NCBI RefSeq assembly: GCF_014489075.1
Contig: NZ_JACTGR010000001.1
Span: 1,178,001-1,242,000, forward strand
Origin: Sphingomonas sp. JC676
GTDB lineage: Bacteria > Pseudomonadota > Alphaproteobacteria > Sphingomonadales > Sphingomonadaceae
DNA length: 64,000 bases
Direction of reading: 5' to 3'
The translations under genes and the position numbers were made by a program. Positions within the stretch are counted from its first letter, which is position 1; every line of letters starts with the position of its first letter. The notes below the pieces were generated by a model. It saw only the letters and a program-made list of their open reading frames with translations, was not told the origin of the DNA and made no database searches. Shown here in pieces: positions 33,796 to 41,476 of the stretch.

Positions 33796-34374
33796 TCAAT
33801 GGAGGCGAACGACCCGATCAAGCAATGTCTCAGTGATGGAAACGAAGCGAGCCGGATCGTTAAAGGCACGCGCGGATAACATTGCGCCGTAGATCGCCGA
33901 CATGAAGGCATCGGCCTCGTTCTCCGGCGAACCGACCAGCGCCACGCTTCCTTGGCGAACGCCCAGGGCGAGGAGGTGGGCAAGCCATTCCGACAACTCG
34001 GCGAAGTGCGCCCTGACCGAGCGGGCAACATCCTCCGGCAGGCTCGGCAGTTCGGCAGCAAGCATCGCGGCTACGCAAAACGGCGCACTGTCGTCGGCAA
34101 TGCACCGCTCCCAATACCCGGCATAAGCGCGCAGCTGTTCGACGGCATCGAGCTCGGCATGCGCCAAAAGTTCGACCTGCGCCCGAATGATCGCGCGCGA
34201 CTGCTCGACAACCGCAGTCGCCAGGTCGTTCTTGCCCGCGAAATGGTGGTGGATGCTCGCCTTTCGGATGCCGATTGCCGCAGCGATATCGGCATAGCTG
34301 AAGCCATTATAGCCCCGAGTCATGATCAGTCGTCGGCCTTCGCTGACGATCCGCTCTGCAGTCGATCCTGTCAT
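33796..34374 (-). CDS. TetR-family transcriptional regulator
   Basis: 192 residues. The N-terminal helix-turn-helix is ERIVSEGRRLIMTRGYNGFS ... YADIAAAIGIRKASIHHHFA; the ligand domain contains APFCVAAMLAAELPSLP with a single Cys. That arrangement resembles regulators that sense electrophiles or aldehydes, but the ligand cannot be named. It is divergent from the membrane protein at 34484, and two identical operator dyads lie between them. It does not look related to pectin use. Confidence 0.9.
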   Translation of the reverse strand: MTGSTAERIVSEGRRLIMTRGYNGFSYADIAAAIGIRKASIHHHFAGKNDLATAVVEQSRAIIRAQVELLAHAELDAVEQLRAYAGYWERCIADDSAPFCVAAMLAAELPSLPEDVARSVRAHFAELSEWLAHLLALGVRQGSVALVGSPENEADAFMSAIYGAMLSARAFNDPARFVSITETLLDRVVRLH

Positions 34375-34381
34375 CCTGGCT

Positions 34382-34401
34382 TCTACCTTCCAATAGGTAG
34401 A
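34382..34401. promoter_or_regulatory. TetR operator dyad 1 (TCTACC-N8-GGTAGA)
   Basis: TCTACC (34382-34387) and GGTAGA (34396-34401) are perfect inverted arms with an 8-bp spacer, only 8 bp upstream of the TetR start codon, so binding would repress the regulator's own gene. Confidence 0.8.
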
Positions 34402-34447
34402 TAATCGCTTGCGAAGCGGGTCGCAACACCCTAAAGCACCGAAATTA

Positions 34448-34471
34448 TATCTACCTACTGGATGGTAGATA
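34448..34471. promoter_or_regulatory. TetR operator dyad 2 (TATCTACC-N8-GGTAGATA)
   Basis: The same arms and spacing as dyad 1, extended to 8-bp arms (34448-34455 and 34464-34471). It ends just before the Shine-Dalgarno AAGGAGA of the membrane-protein gene, so binding would block that gene. Confidence 0.82.
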
Positions 34472-34483
34472 AGGAGAATTGCA

Positions 34484-35068
34484 ATGATTTCTCGAGTCGG
34501 CGAACATGACGTGCGGGATCGGAAGACGAGCGCCGCGGTGCCGCGCCCCGCCGGATTGCGGACCTATTATTTCGTCCGGGCTGGCGTTGCGGCGGTTTGG
34601 GTTGCGGCGGCCTTCACCCTCGGAAAGGCCGCGCCTTCAGCGGCAGCGGCGCTTCTGATCGCCTACCCGGCCTGGGACGCGATCGCCAATCTGATCGATG
34701 TGTCGCGGAACGGCGGCATGGCACGCAACCGTCCGCAGGCGCTCAACGTCGCCGTGAGCGGCATCACCGCCGTGGCCGTCGCGATGGTGATCGCGAACAT
34801 GAATGCCGTGCTAGGCGTCTTCGGAGCGTGGGCCATCCTTGCTGGACTTCTCCAGCTTTCCACCGGCGTGCGGCGATGGAAGTCCTTTGGCGCGCAGTGG
34901 GCCATGATCCTGAGCGGGGCGCAGTCCGCGCTGGCCGGTGGCATTTTCATCAAGCAGGCATTCGAAAACACCGTGCCCGGCATCGAAGACGTCGCTCCCT
35001 ATGCGGCATTCGGCGCCTTCTACTTCGCGACCTCGGCGCTTTGGCTGCTCTTCCGCCGCGCAGCGTAG
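34484..35068 (+). CDS. small integral membrane protein, DUF308-like
   Basis: 194 residues with about six hydrophobic helices: YYFVRAGVAAVWVAAAFTLG, AAAALLIAYPAWDAIANLID, ALNVAVSGITAVAVAMVIAN, AVLGVFGAWAILAGLLQLS, a Gly/Ala-rich segment containing QSALAGGIFIKQ, and AAFGAFYFATSALWLLFRR. The pattern resembles DUF308/HdeD-like stress proteins, but similarity is by pattern only. Shine-Dalgarno AAGGAGA is eight bases before the ATG. It is very likely controlled by the divergent TetR protein through the two TCTACC-N8-GGTAGA sites. Confidence 0.75.
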   Translation: MISRVGEHDVRDRKTSAAVPRPAGLRTYYFVRAGVAAVWVAAAFTLGKAAPSAAAALLIAYPAWDAIANLIDVSRNGGMARNRPQALNVAVSGITAVAVAMVIANMNAVLGVFGAWAILAGLLQLSTGVRRWKSFGAQWAMILSGAQSALAGGIFIKQAFENTVPGIEDVAPYAAFGAFYFATSALWLLFRRAA

Positions 35069-35112
35069 CGTATCGGCCGCAACGCCTTGACGGCGGCAAG
35101 AGCGTCGGCCCC

Positions 35113-36021
35113 CTAAAGCGCGATCCCGAGCCGGTAGACGCGGTTGGCGTTGTCGGCGAACAGCGCTCGCTGCTCTTCCGTGGTCATGTCCGATACGATG
35201 GTGCGATAGGTCTGGAGGTGCCTATCGAAGCTGCCGAACAATTTGTCGGTCGGCACGTCGCTCGCGAACATCGCGCGGTGCGTGCCGAAGATATCGATCG
35301 TGTCGCGCACATAGCCGCGCGCCTGCTCGATATCCCATGGCCGATAGGCGAAGCCGATGCCCGAGATCTTGACCGAGACGCTCGGGCACGCCGCCAGCGC
35401 CGTCATCCCCGCGCGCCATTCCCGCCGGCCCTGCGGATCGCTCGGCACCATCATGCCACAGTGATTGAGTATCACCGGGATCCCGGGATGTCGTTCGATC
35501 AGCCTGGCGAGCGCCGCGAACTGCCCCGGATAGGCCTGCAGATCGAAGCTCAGACCATGCTTGGCTAGCAAGGCGAAGCCCTGTTGCCAGGCATCGTCCC
35601 GCGTCACGTCGCGCGGCGTGTAAGTCCGCCGCGGATCGGGGTGCCAGTTGACGATGTGGCGGATGCCGCGGACGTTGCGACGCTGCGCATGCGCCTGGAG
35701 CAGCGTGTCGACGTTCGGGTCGTCGAGCGCGGCGAAGGCGATGATCGCGTTGGGCATGCCCTTCGCATTGGCCATGTCCTGCAGCCAGTCGGTCTCGTCC
35801 AGCGCCGCCTCGGGCACCGCGCCGGCATCGACATGCACGATCCCGCGCACGTCCCACCCTTCCGCATCGGCAAGATAGTCGGGGAGCAGATAGGTGTGCG
35901 CGATCGGCTCGACGCTGCCGTTCGGCCCGTCATCGCTGAAGGGCGGCATCAACCACGGATAGCGGATCCGCTTGAGGTCCCAGAGATGGACATGGGCGTC
36001 GATGAACGGCAGGTCACGCAT
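35113..36021 (-). CDS. amidohydrolase-family lactonase, probable L-rhamnono-1,4-lactonase (LRA2)
   Basis: 302-residue TIM-barrel metal-dependent hydrolase (COG3618 type). Metal and catalytic motifs: DAHVHLWDLKRIRYPWL at the N-terminus, RGIRHIVNWHPDP, IPVILNHCGMM and AMFASDVPTDKL near the C-terminus. Members hydrolyse sugar lactones such as L-fucono- or L-rhamnono-lactone. Last gene of the minus-strand operon with L-rhamnonate dehydratase, so rhamnono-lactone is the likely substrate: it would open the product of L-rhamnose 1-dehydrogenase. A fuconolactonase role cannot be excluded by sequence alone. Confidence 0.85.
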   Translation of the reverse strand: MRDLPFIDAHVHLWDLKRIRYPWLMPPFSDDGPNGSVEPIAHTYLLPDYLADAEGWDVRGIVHVDAGAVPEAALDETDWLQDMANAKGMPNAIIAFAALDDPNVDTLLQAHAQRRNVRGIRHIVNWHPDPRRTYTPRDVTRDDAWQQGFALLAKHGLSFDLQAYPGQFAALARLIERHPGIPVILNHCGMMVPSDPQGRREWRAGMTALAACPSVSVKISGIGFAYRPWDIEQARGYVRDTIDIFGTHRAMFASDVPTDKLFGSFDRHLQTYRTIVSDMTTEEQRALFADNANRVYRLGIAL

Positions 36022-36030
36022 CGCGGGGCC

Positions 36031-36777
36031 TCAATAAGTCGTCCGGCCGCCCGACGTATCGAAGGTCGATGCGGTCGTGAAGCTGCATTCCTCGCTCGCC
36101 ATGAAGCAGACCATCGCGGCGCTTTCATGCACTTCGCCCAGCCGGCCCATCGGGATCTTGGAGCGCATATATTCGACCTGGCTCGGCGGGAGCTGGTCCA
36201 GGATCGGGCTCTCGAACGTGGCGGGGGTCAGCGCATTGGCGATCACGCCCTTGCCCGCGAGCTCCTTGCCGAGCGACTTGGTCAGGCCGAGCACGCCCGC
36301 CTTGGTCGCCGAATAGGCGCTGGCGTTGGGATTGCCTTCCTTCCCCGCGACCGACGAGACGTTGACGATGCGACCATAACCGTTCGCGAGCATCAGCGGC
36401 ACGACCGCGCGATTGCAGTAGAACAGTCCGTTCAGGTTGACGTTGACCACCTTGAGCCAGCCGTCGATCGGGAATTCGTGCACGGGCACCGTAGGGCCGG
36501 TGATCCCGGCCGAGCACACCAGGATGTCGACCTTGCCGAGCGCCTCGGCGCTTGCTGCCGCCGCAGACGCGACGGCATCGGCGTCCGACACGTCGAGCTG
36601 CACGCCATGGACGCCGCCAAGCCGCACGCATGCTGCGGCAAGACTGGAGCCCATGTCCCAAACGGACACGGTGCCGCCTTCCGCCAGGATGCGTTCGGCC
36701 ACGGCATAGCCTAAGCCCGACGCGCCACCGGTGATGATCGCCGCCCGCCCGGCAAACCTTCCGGCATAAATGCTCAT
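36031..36777 (-). CDS. SDR, probable L-2-keto-3-deoxyrhamnonate 4-dehydrogenase (LRA5)
   Basis: 248 residues from ATG 36777, which overlaps the preceding stop (ATGA). Rossmann motifs: AAIITGGASGLGYAVAERIL for NAD(P) binding, LVCSAGITGPTVPV (NAG-like, here SAG), active-site VNVSSVAGKEGNPNASAYSA followed by TK, giving Ser, Tyr and Lys. The C-terminal part reads MASEECSFTTASTFDTSGG. In the Sphingomonas non-phosphorylating pathway an SDR oxidises 2-keto-3-deoxy-L-rhamnonate at C4. That fits its place between dehydratase/hydrolase and lactonase genes. Substrate is inferred from context. Confidence 0.85.
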   Translation of the reverse strand: MSIYAGRFAGRAAIITGGASGLGYAVAERILAEGGTVSVWDMGSSLAAACVRLGGVHGVQLDVSDADAVASAAAASAEALGKVDILVCSAGITGPTVPVHEFPIDGWLKVVNVNLNGLFYCNRAVVPLMLANGYGRIVNVSSVAGKEGNPNASAYSATKAGVLGLTKSLGKELAGKGVIANALTPATFESPILDQLPPSQVEYMRSKIPMGRLGEVHESAAMVCFMASEECSFTTASTFDTSGGRTTY

Positions 36778-37646
36778 CCGAGCACCTCGTCGCCCAGGTT
36801 GCGCCACGCGACGACATTTTGGGTCTGGGTGCCCAGCCTGTCGATGCCGAGCGTCATCGTGTCGCCGGCCTTCAGATAGACGGCTTCGGGCTTCTTGCCC
36901 TCGCCCACGCCCGGGGGCGTGCCGGTGATCAGCAGGTCGCCCGGATAGAGCGTCACATACTGGCTGACATAAGCGATGATCTCAGCGACATTGAAGATCA
37001 TCGTCCTGGTGTTGCCGGTCTGCATCCGCGCGCCGTTGACGTCGAGGAACATGTCAAGCGTCTGCGGATCGCCGATCTCGTCGGCGGTCACCAGCCAAGG
37101 GCCGACCGGGCAGAAGGTGTCGTGGCCCTTGCCCTTGCTCCACTGGCTGCCGCGCTGCTTCTGGTTGAAGCGTTCGGAAACGTCGTTGGCGACCGCATAG
37201 CCGGCGACGTGCGAAAGCGCGTCTGCTTCCTCGACATAGCGCGCGGTCTTGCCGATGAAGACGGCGAGCTCGACTTCCCAGTCGCTATGCGTCGAATCCC
37301 GGGGGATCATCACTTCGTCGTTCGGGCCAGTCAGACTCGAAAGCGCCTTCATGAACATGATCGGCTCGGTCGGGATCGGTAGGCCGGATTCGATCGCATG
37401 GTCCTCATAATTGAGGCCGATCGCGACGATCTTGCCGATGCCCTTCAGCGGCACGCCGTAGCGCGGCTGGCCTTCGACGACCGGCAACGCTGTCGGGTCG
37501 AGCGCCGTCAGCTTGGCCAGGCCATCGGCGCCCAGCGCCGCGGGGGTCAGGTCGGCGATTTCGCCGGAAAGATCGCGAAGGACGCCATCGGCGTCGATGA
37601 GTCCGGGCTTCTCGCTTCCGCGCGAGCCGTAACGGCAAAGCTTCAT
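36774..37646 (-). CDS. fumarylacetoacetase-fold hydrolase, probable 2,4-diketo-3-deoxy-L-rhamnonate hydrolase (LRA6)
   Basis: 290 residues. FAH-fold landmarks: IGLNYEDHAIESGLPIPTEP, FMKALSSLTGPND, HSDWEVELAVFIGKTARYVE (metal-binding Glu residues), YAVANDVSERFNQKQRGSQW and LLITGTPPGVGEGKKPEAVY. The Mg/Mn-binding Glu/Asp set of C-C-bond hydrolases is present. In the alternative rhamnose route the enzyme splits the 2,4-diketo acid to pyruvate and L-lactate. Its pairing with an SDR, and the absence of any KDR aldolase gene, support that route. Co-transcribed 13 bp after the dehydratase. Confidence 0.88.
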   Translation of the reverse strand: MKLCRYGSRGSEKPGLIDADGVLRDLSGEIADLTPAALGADGLAKLTALDPTALPVVEGQPRYGVPLKGIGKIVAIGLNYEDHAIESGLPIPTEPIMFMKALSSLTGPNDEVMIPRDSTHSDWEVELAVFIGKTARYVEEADALSHVAGYAVANDVSERFNQKQRGSQWSKGKGHDTFCPVGPWLVTADEIGDPQTLDMFLDVNGARMQTGNTRTMIFNVAEIIAYVSQYVTLYPGDLLITGTPPGVGEGKKPEAVYLKAGDTMTLGIDRLGTQTQNVVAWRNLGDEVLG

Positions 37647-37659
37647 GGGATGGTCTCGC

Positions 37660-38853
37660 TTAGTGTGTGTAGGGACGATGCATGGAAATGTCGCGGTTCA
37701 GCTCGACGCCGAAGCCCGGCGCATCGAGCGCACTGGCGCGCAGGCGGCCCTTCTCCGGCACCGGCTCGCCGATCAGCTGCGGGTGGAACATCGGCACGAC
37801 CTTGTCCGCCTTGGGCGCCATCATCAGGAATTCGGCGAACGGGCTGTTATGCCGCGTGATGACGAAATGATAGCTATAGACCGAGGAGCCATGCGGCACG
37901 ACCAATTTGCCGCGCGCATCGGCCAGCGCCGAGATCTTGAGCAATTCGGTCACGCCGCCGCACCAGCCCACATCGGGCTGGATGATGTCGCAGCAATCCA
38001 TCTCCATCAACATGCGGAAGCCCCAGCGGGTCGCCTCATGCTCGCCGGTGGTGACCAGCATGCCGCGGGGCACGTTGCGCTTCAGCTCGGCATAGCCCCA
38101 ATAATCGTCGGGACTGATCGCCTCCTCGATCCATTTCAGGCCATGTTCGTGCGCGGCGATCGCAAGGCGCGTGGCATAGTCGACGTCGAGCGCCATCCAG
38201 CAGTCGAGCATCAGCCAGAAATCGGGGCCGACGCGCGAGCGCATCTCGGCCAGCTCGGCGATGTTCTTGCGCAGCCCTTCCACGCCCTCGGCCGGGCCGT
38301 GATGGAGCGGCATCTTGCCGCCGATGAAGCCCATTTCCTGGGCGAGATCGGGCCGCGCGCCGGTGGCGTAGAATTGCAGCTCGTCGCGCACCGCGCCGCC
38401 AAGCATGTGATAGACCGGCTCCTGCCGCAGCCGACCGAGCAGGTCCCACAAAGCAAGGTCGACGCCCGAGATGGCGTTCACCACCAGCCCCTTGCGCCCG
38501 TAATATTGGGTCGAGAAGTACATCTGGTCCCAGATCTTCTCGTAGTCGGCCGGATCGCGCCCCTCGAGGAAGCGGGCCAGATGCCGCTCGACGATGAACG
38601 CTGCGGGCTCGCCGCCCGTGGTCACCGCGAAGCCGATCGTGCCGTCCTCGGCCTCGATCTCGACCACCAACGTGCCGAGCACGTTGATGCCGAAGCTCTG
38701 CCGGCTCTGACGATATTCGGGATAGCGCGCCATCGGCGTGGCGATATGATCGTCGATCCAATGGCCGTCGCCCTGATCGTGATAATCGGCGCCGCCGCCG
38801 CGCACCACGAACGCGCGTACATGCTTGATCTTCGGCAGACCCCGAACCGTCAC
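37660..38853 (-). CDS. rhmD: L-rhamnonate dehydratase (enolase superfamily, LRA3/RhmD)
   Basis: 397 residues. GTG 38853 is preceded by GGGGAG. The N-terminal capping domain contains [20 protein letters not shown] and [19 protein letters not shown], segments I recognise as specific to L-rhamnonate dehydratase. Metal ligands of the barrel are visible: Asp in [12 protein letters not shown], Glu in [13 protein letters not shown] and Glu in [25 protein letters not shown] follows, and the catalytic His is in [14 protein letters not shown]. It converts L-rhamnonate to 2-keto-3-deoxy-L-rhamnonate. First gene of the minus-strand catabolic operon, divergent from the IclR gene. Confidence 0.94.
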   Translation of the reverse strand: MTVRGLPKIKHVRAFVVRGGGADYHDQGDGHWIDDHIATPMARYPEYRQSRQSFGINVLGTLVVEIEAEDGTIGFAVTTGGEPAAFIVERHLARFLEGRDPADYEKIWDQMYFSTQYYGRKGLVVNAISGVDLALWDLLGRLRQEPVYHMLGGAVRDELQFYATGARPDLAQEMGFIGGKMPLHHGPAEGVEGLRKNIAELAEMRSRVGPDFWLMLDCWMALDVDYATRLAIAAHEHGLKWIEEAISPDDYWGYAELKRNVPRGMLVTTGEHEATRWGFRMLMEMDCCDIIQPDVGWCGGVTELLKISALADARGKLVVPHGSSVYSYHFVITRHNSPFAEFLMMAPKADKVVPMFHPQLIGEPVPEKGRLRASALDAPGFGVELNRDISMHRPYTH

Positions 38854-38924
38854 GCTTCACTCCCCTTTTCCGCTGAGGACATCCAGACATTGCTCCGCGA
38901 CCGGTCAAAATCGCGGACAAATCG

Positions 38925-38939
38925 TTCCAACATGTGATA
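38925..38939. promoter_or_regulatory. degenerate TTCCA-N5-TGGAA site (site 5) in the rhmD/iclR divergent region
   Basis: TTCCAACATGTGATA has a perfect left arm and a right arm with two mismatches. It is 72 bp upstream of rhmD. A weak match alone, recorded because of its location. Confidence 0.3.
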
Positions 38940-38961
38940 CGCCTTCCCTGCCGTCGGGCAA

Positions 38962-38984
38962 TCGGTCACACGCACAGTGGCCGA
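38962..38984. promoter_or_regulatory. 8-bp inverted repeat TCGGTCAC-N7-GTGGCCGA, candidate IclR operator
   Basis: Arms 38962-38969 and 38977-38984 are complementary except for one G-T pair. It lies midway in the 193-bp region between rhmD and the IclR gene, where an autoregulatory IclR site would be expected. Confidence 0.4.
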
Positions 38985-39046
38985 AAGGCTGGCAGCACCA
39001 CTCCTATGGCTTTACTTTCTCACTTTATGGGATAGGATATTATGAG

Positions 39047-39877
39047 ATGAGACAGAATGCGTCAAACGAAGAATCGGAAAATCCGTCGCAGCCGTCTCCG
39101 CCCCCCGTGCAGGGCAGCCAGACTTTGCTGCGCGGGCTCGACATGCTCGACAAGGTGATCGACGGGCCGGTCAAGCTCGCCGAACTTTCGCAGCGCATGG
39201 GGCTCACCCGTTCGACGACGCACCGTCTCGCCAATGCCCTTATCGATCGCGGCTTTCTCACCTTCCTGCCGCGCGTCGGCTATCAATTGGGGCCGAAGCT
39301 GCTCCAGCTCGGTTTCCTCGCCCAGTCGCAGGCCGACATCGTCCAGATCGCCCGGCCGATCATCGAGGAGTTGGCGATGCAGACCGAGGACACGGTGCAT
39401 CTTGGCCGGCTCGACGGTGATCTGGCGCTCTATCTCGACAAGATTCCCGGTCGCCGCCGCGTGGAAATCTCCAGCCGTGTCGGTGATCGTCAACCGCTGA
39501 CCTCGACCGGGCTCGGCAAGGCGCTGTTGCTCGACAGCGATCCGCAGGACTGGCTCCGCCTTTTCGAAACCGATCGCGCCGCGGGTGCGCCCGCCGCCGA
39601 TTACGACCAGTGGCTCGACCGGATGAAGGGCTATGCCGGCGCCGGCTTTGCTTTCGACCTCGAGGAGAATGAGGACCAGATCCGCTGCGTCGCCGCGCCC
39701 GTGCGCGACGCTTCGGGCCGGATCGTGGCCGCAATCAGCATCTCCAGCGCCGCGCAATATATGGACGACGACCGCATGGCCGCGCTTAGCGGCGAGGTGC
39801 GCGAAACCGCGAACAAGATCAGCCACGAGCTGGGCTGGACCGAATCGGTCGCCCCGCCACGCAGGACAAGACGATAA
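39047..39877 (+). CDS. IclR-family transcriptional regulator of the rhamnose catabolic operons
   Basis: 276 residues from ATG 39047 (AGGA at 39034). After a disordered Ser/Pro/Gln start, the winged helix is QTLLRGLDMLDKVIDGPVKL ... SQRMGLTRSTTHRLANALID. The IclR ligand domain follows (ARPIIEELAMQTEDTVHLGR, RRVEISSRVGDRQPLTSTGL with GKALLL, and AAPVRDASGRIVAAISISS). IclR proteins sense small acids; in this place a rhamnose-pathway intermediate such as L-rhamnonate or KDR is the likely effector. It heads the plus-strand operon 39047-45201 and faces rhmD. Confidence 0.9.
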   Translation: MRQNASNEESENPSQPSPPPVQGSQTLLRGLDMLDKVIDGPVKLAELSQRMGLTRSTTHRLANALIDRGFLTFLPRVGYQLGPKLLQLGFLAQSQADIVQIARPIIEELAMQTEDTVHLGRLDGDLALYLDKIPGRRRVEISSRVGDRQPLTSTGLGKALLLDSDPQDWLRLFETDRAAGAPAADYDQWLDRMKGYAGAGFAFDLEENEDQIRCVAAPVRDASGRIVAAISISSAAQYMDDDRMAALSGEVRETANKISHELGWTESVAPPRRTRR

Positions 39878-39896
39878 TCTAGCTTAGGAGGATTGG

Positions 39897-40661
39897 GTGA
39901 AGCTGCTTGAAGGCAAGACCGTGCTCGTGACGGGCGCATCGACGGGAATCGGCGCCGCCGCCGCAATCGGCGCTGCGCAGCATGGCGCCGACGTGGTGAT
40001 CAACTATCACAGCCGCGATAACGATGCGGAAGCGGTGATCACCGCGATCGAAGCGACCGGCCGCCGCGGGCTGGCGGTGAAGGGCGACGTCGCCGATGCC
40101 AGGACCGCGACCGAGTTCGTGGCGAAGGCAGTTGAGGCATTCGGCAAGGTCGACGTGATGGTCTCGAACGCCGGCATCTGCCCGTTCCACAGCTTCCTCG
40201 ACATGCCGGTGGAGACCGTCCAGCGCACGATGCAGGTCAACCTCCTCGGCGGCTATTTCATGGTGCAGGCCGCGGCGAACCAGATGGTCAAGCAGGGCCA
40301 TGGCGGCGCGATCGTCGCGGTCTCGTCGATCTCGGCGCTAGTCGGCGGCGAGTATCAGACGCACTACACCCCCACCAAGGCGGGGCTCCATTCACTGATG
40401 CAGTCGACCGCGATCGCGCTGGGCCGCTACGGCATCCGCTGCAACTCGGTGCTCCCCGGCACGATCCTGACCGAGATCAACAAGGAGGATCTCGCCGACG
40501 AGGCGAAGCGCAAATACATGGAAGGCCGCGTGCCGCTCGGCCGGCTCGGCCAGCCCGAGGACATGATCGGCCCGATCGTGTTCCTGGCATCGGACATGGC
40601 GGAATATGTCACCGGCGCAGCCTTGCTCGTCGATGGCGGCGCCTTCGTGAACCTGCAATAG
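39897..40661 (+). CDS. L-rhamnose 1-dehydrogenase, SDR family (LRA1)
   Basis: 254 residues. GTG 39897 follows AGGAGGA. Rossmann motif VLVTGASTGIGAAAAIGAAQ; NAG motif in MVSNAGICPFHSFLDMP; active-site Ser in IVAVSSISALVGGEYQTHYT; Tyr and Lys in HYTPTKAGLHSLMQS; C-terminus YVTGAALLVDGGAFVNLQ. The blocks NAGICPFHSFLDMP, SSISALVGGxxQTHYTPTKAG and DGGxFVNLQ match my memory of characterised bacterial L-rhamnose 1-dehydrogenases closely. It oxidises L-rhamnose to L-rhamnono-lactone using NAD(P)+, the first step of the non-phosphorylating route. Cytoplasmic. Confidence 0.93.
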   Translation: MKLLEGKTVLVTGASTGIGAAAAIGAAQHGADVVINYHSRDNDAEAVITAIEATGRRGLAVKGDVADARTATEFVAKAVEAFGKVDVMVSNAGICPFHSFLDMPVETVQRTMQVNLLGGYFMVQAAANQMVKQGHGGAIVAVSSISALVGGEYQTHYTPTKAGLHSLMQSTAIALGRYGIRCNSVLPGTILTEINKEDLADEAKRKYMEGRVPLGRLGQPEDMIGPIVFLASDMAEYVTGAALLVDGGAFVNLQ

Positions 40662-40675
40662 CTGGGAGCAGGCGG

Positions 40676-41476
40676 ATGCGTATCCTCGCATGGGCTCTGG
40701 CGCTGGCGGCTCTACCCCAGATTCCGGCCTGGGCGCAGGCCGCATCCGGCCCGACCATCTTCATCGCCAGCGATTCCACCGCGGCCAATTACGGCCCCGA
40801 GCGCTATCCGCAGAGCGGCTGGGGCATGATGCTCAAATGCGGGCTGACGTCGCACGTCCAGGTGGACAACCGCGCGACGGGCGGACGCAGCACCCGCACC
40901 TTCATGTCCGAAGGCCGGCTCGACGCGATTCTTGCGGCCATCAAGCCGGGCGATACCGTGCTGATCCAGTTCGGCCATAACGACGCCAACCGCGCCAAGC
41001 CCGAGCGCTTCGTCGAGCCCGGCACCGGCTATCGCGACAATCTGCTGCACTTCATCGAGGCGATCCGCGGCAAGGGCGGCGTACCGGTGCTGCTCACCCC
41101 TGTCGCCCAGCGCATGTTCGAGGGCGGCCAGGTGAAGGCCAATTTCGCCGAATATTCGGCGGTGGTGCGCACCGTCGCGGCGGAGACCAGGACGCCGCTG
41201 ATCGACCTGGAAACGCTGTCGCGCGCTTGGGTCGCGCAGGCGGGCGAGGAAAACGCGAAGCGCTTCTATCTCCACTACACGGTCGAGGATCATCTCGCGG
41301 CCTTCCCCAAGGGCATCGACGACGACACGCATTTCAGCGAGCTCGGCGCGCGCGGCGTCGCCGATCTCGTCGCGGGTGGGCTGGCGAAGCTGAAGCTGCC
41401 GGTCTCCGCAGAAGTGCTGCCCTACCGACCCGACCTTCACCGCACCACGCCGCTCGGCACGACGGCATGCCGGTGA
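40676..41476 (+). CDS. CE12-type rhamnogalacturonan acetylesterase (SGNH hydrolase), exported
   Basis: 266 residues. A Sec signal (LAWALALAALPQIPAWAQA) leads to an SGNH fold. Block I is IFIASDSTAANYG with the nucleophile Ser, block III QFGHNDANR (about residue 100), and block V GIDDDTHFSELGA with the Asp/His pair (about 216). GWGMMLKCGL and VDNRATGGRSTRTF are typical of RhgT/YesT-like CE12 enzymes. It removes acetyl groups from the GalA residues of RG-I so that lyases can act. It lies between the rhamnose dehydrogenase and a second esterase; its end overlaps the latter by 10 bp. Confidence 0.88.
   Translation: MRILAWALALAALPQIPAWAQAASGPTIFIASDSTAANYGPERYPQSGWGMMLKCGLTSHVQVDNRATGGRSTRTFMSEGRLDAILAAIKPGDTVLIQFGHNDANRAKPERFVEPGTGYRDNLLHFIEAIRGKGGVPVLLTPVAQRMFEGGQVKANFAEYSAVVRTVAAETRTPLIDLETLSRAWVAQAGEENAKRFYLHYTVEDHLAAFPKGIDDDTHFSELGARGVADLVAGGLAKLKLPVSAEVLPYRPDLHRTTPLGTTACR

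Noticed and set aside
35113-38853. Operon as an L-fucose pathway
   Set aside because: The enzyme families are shared, but the dehydratase carries L-rhamnonate-dehydratase-specific blocks and RhaT, RhaM and rhamnose dehydrogenase are present. The FucP-like tail at the left edge leaves a minor doubt.
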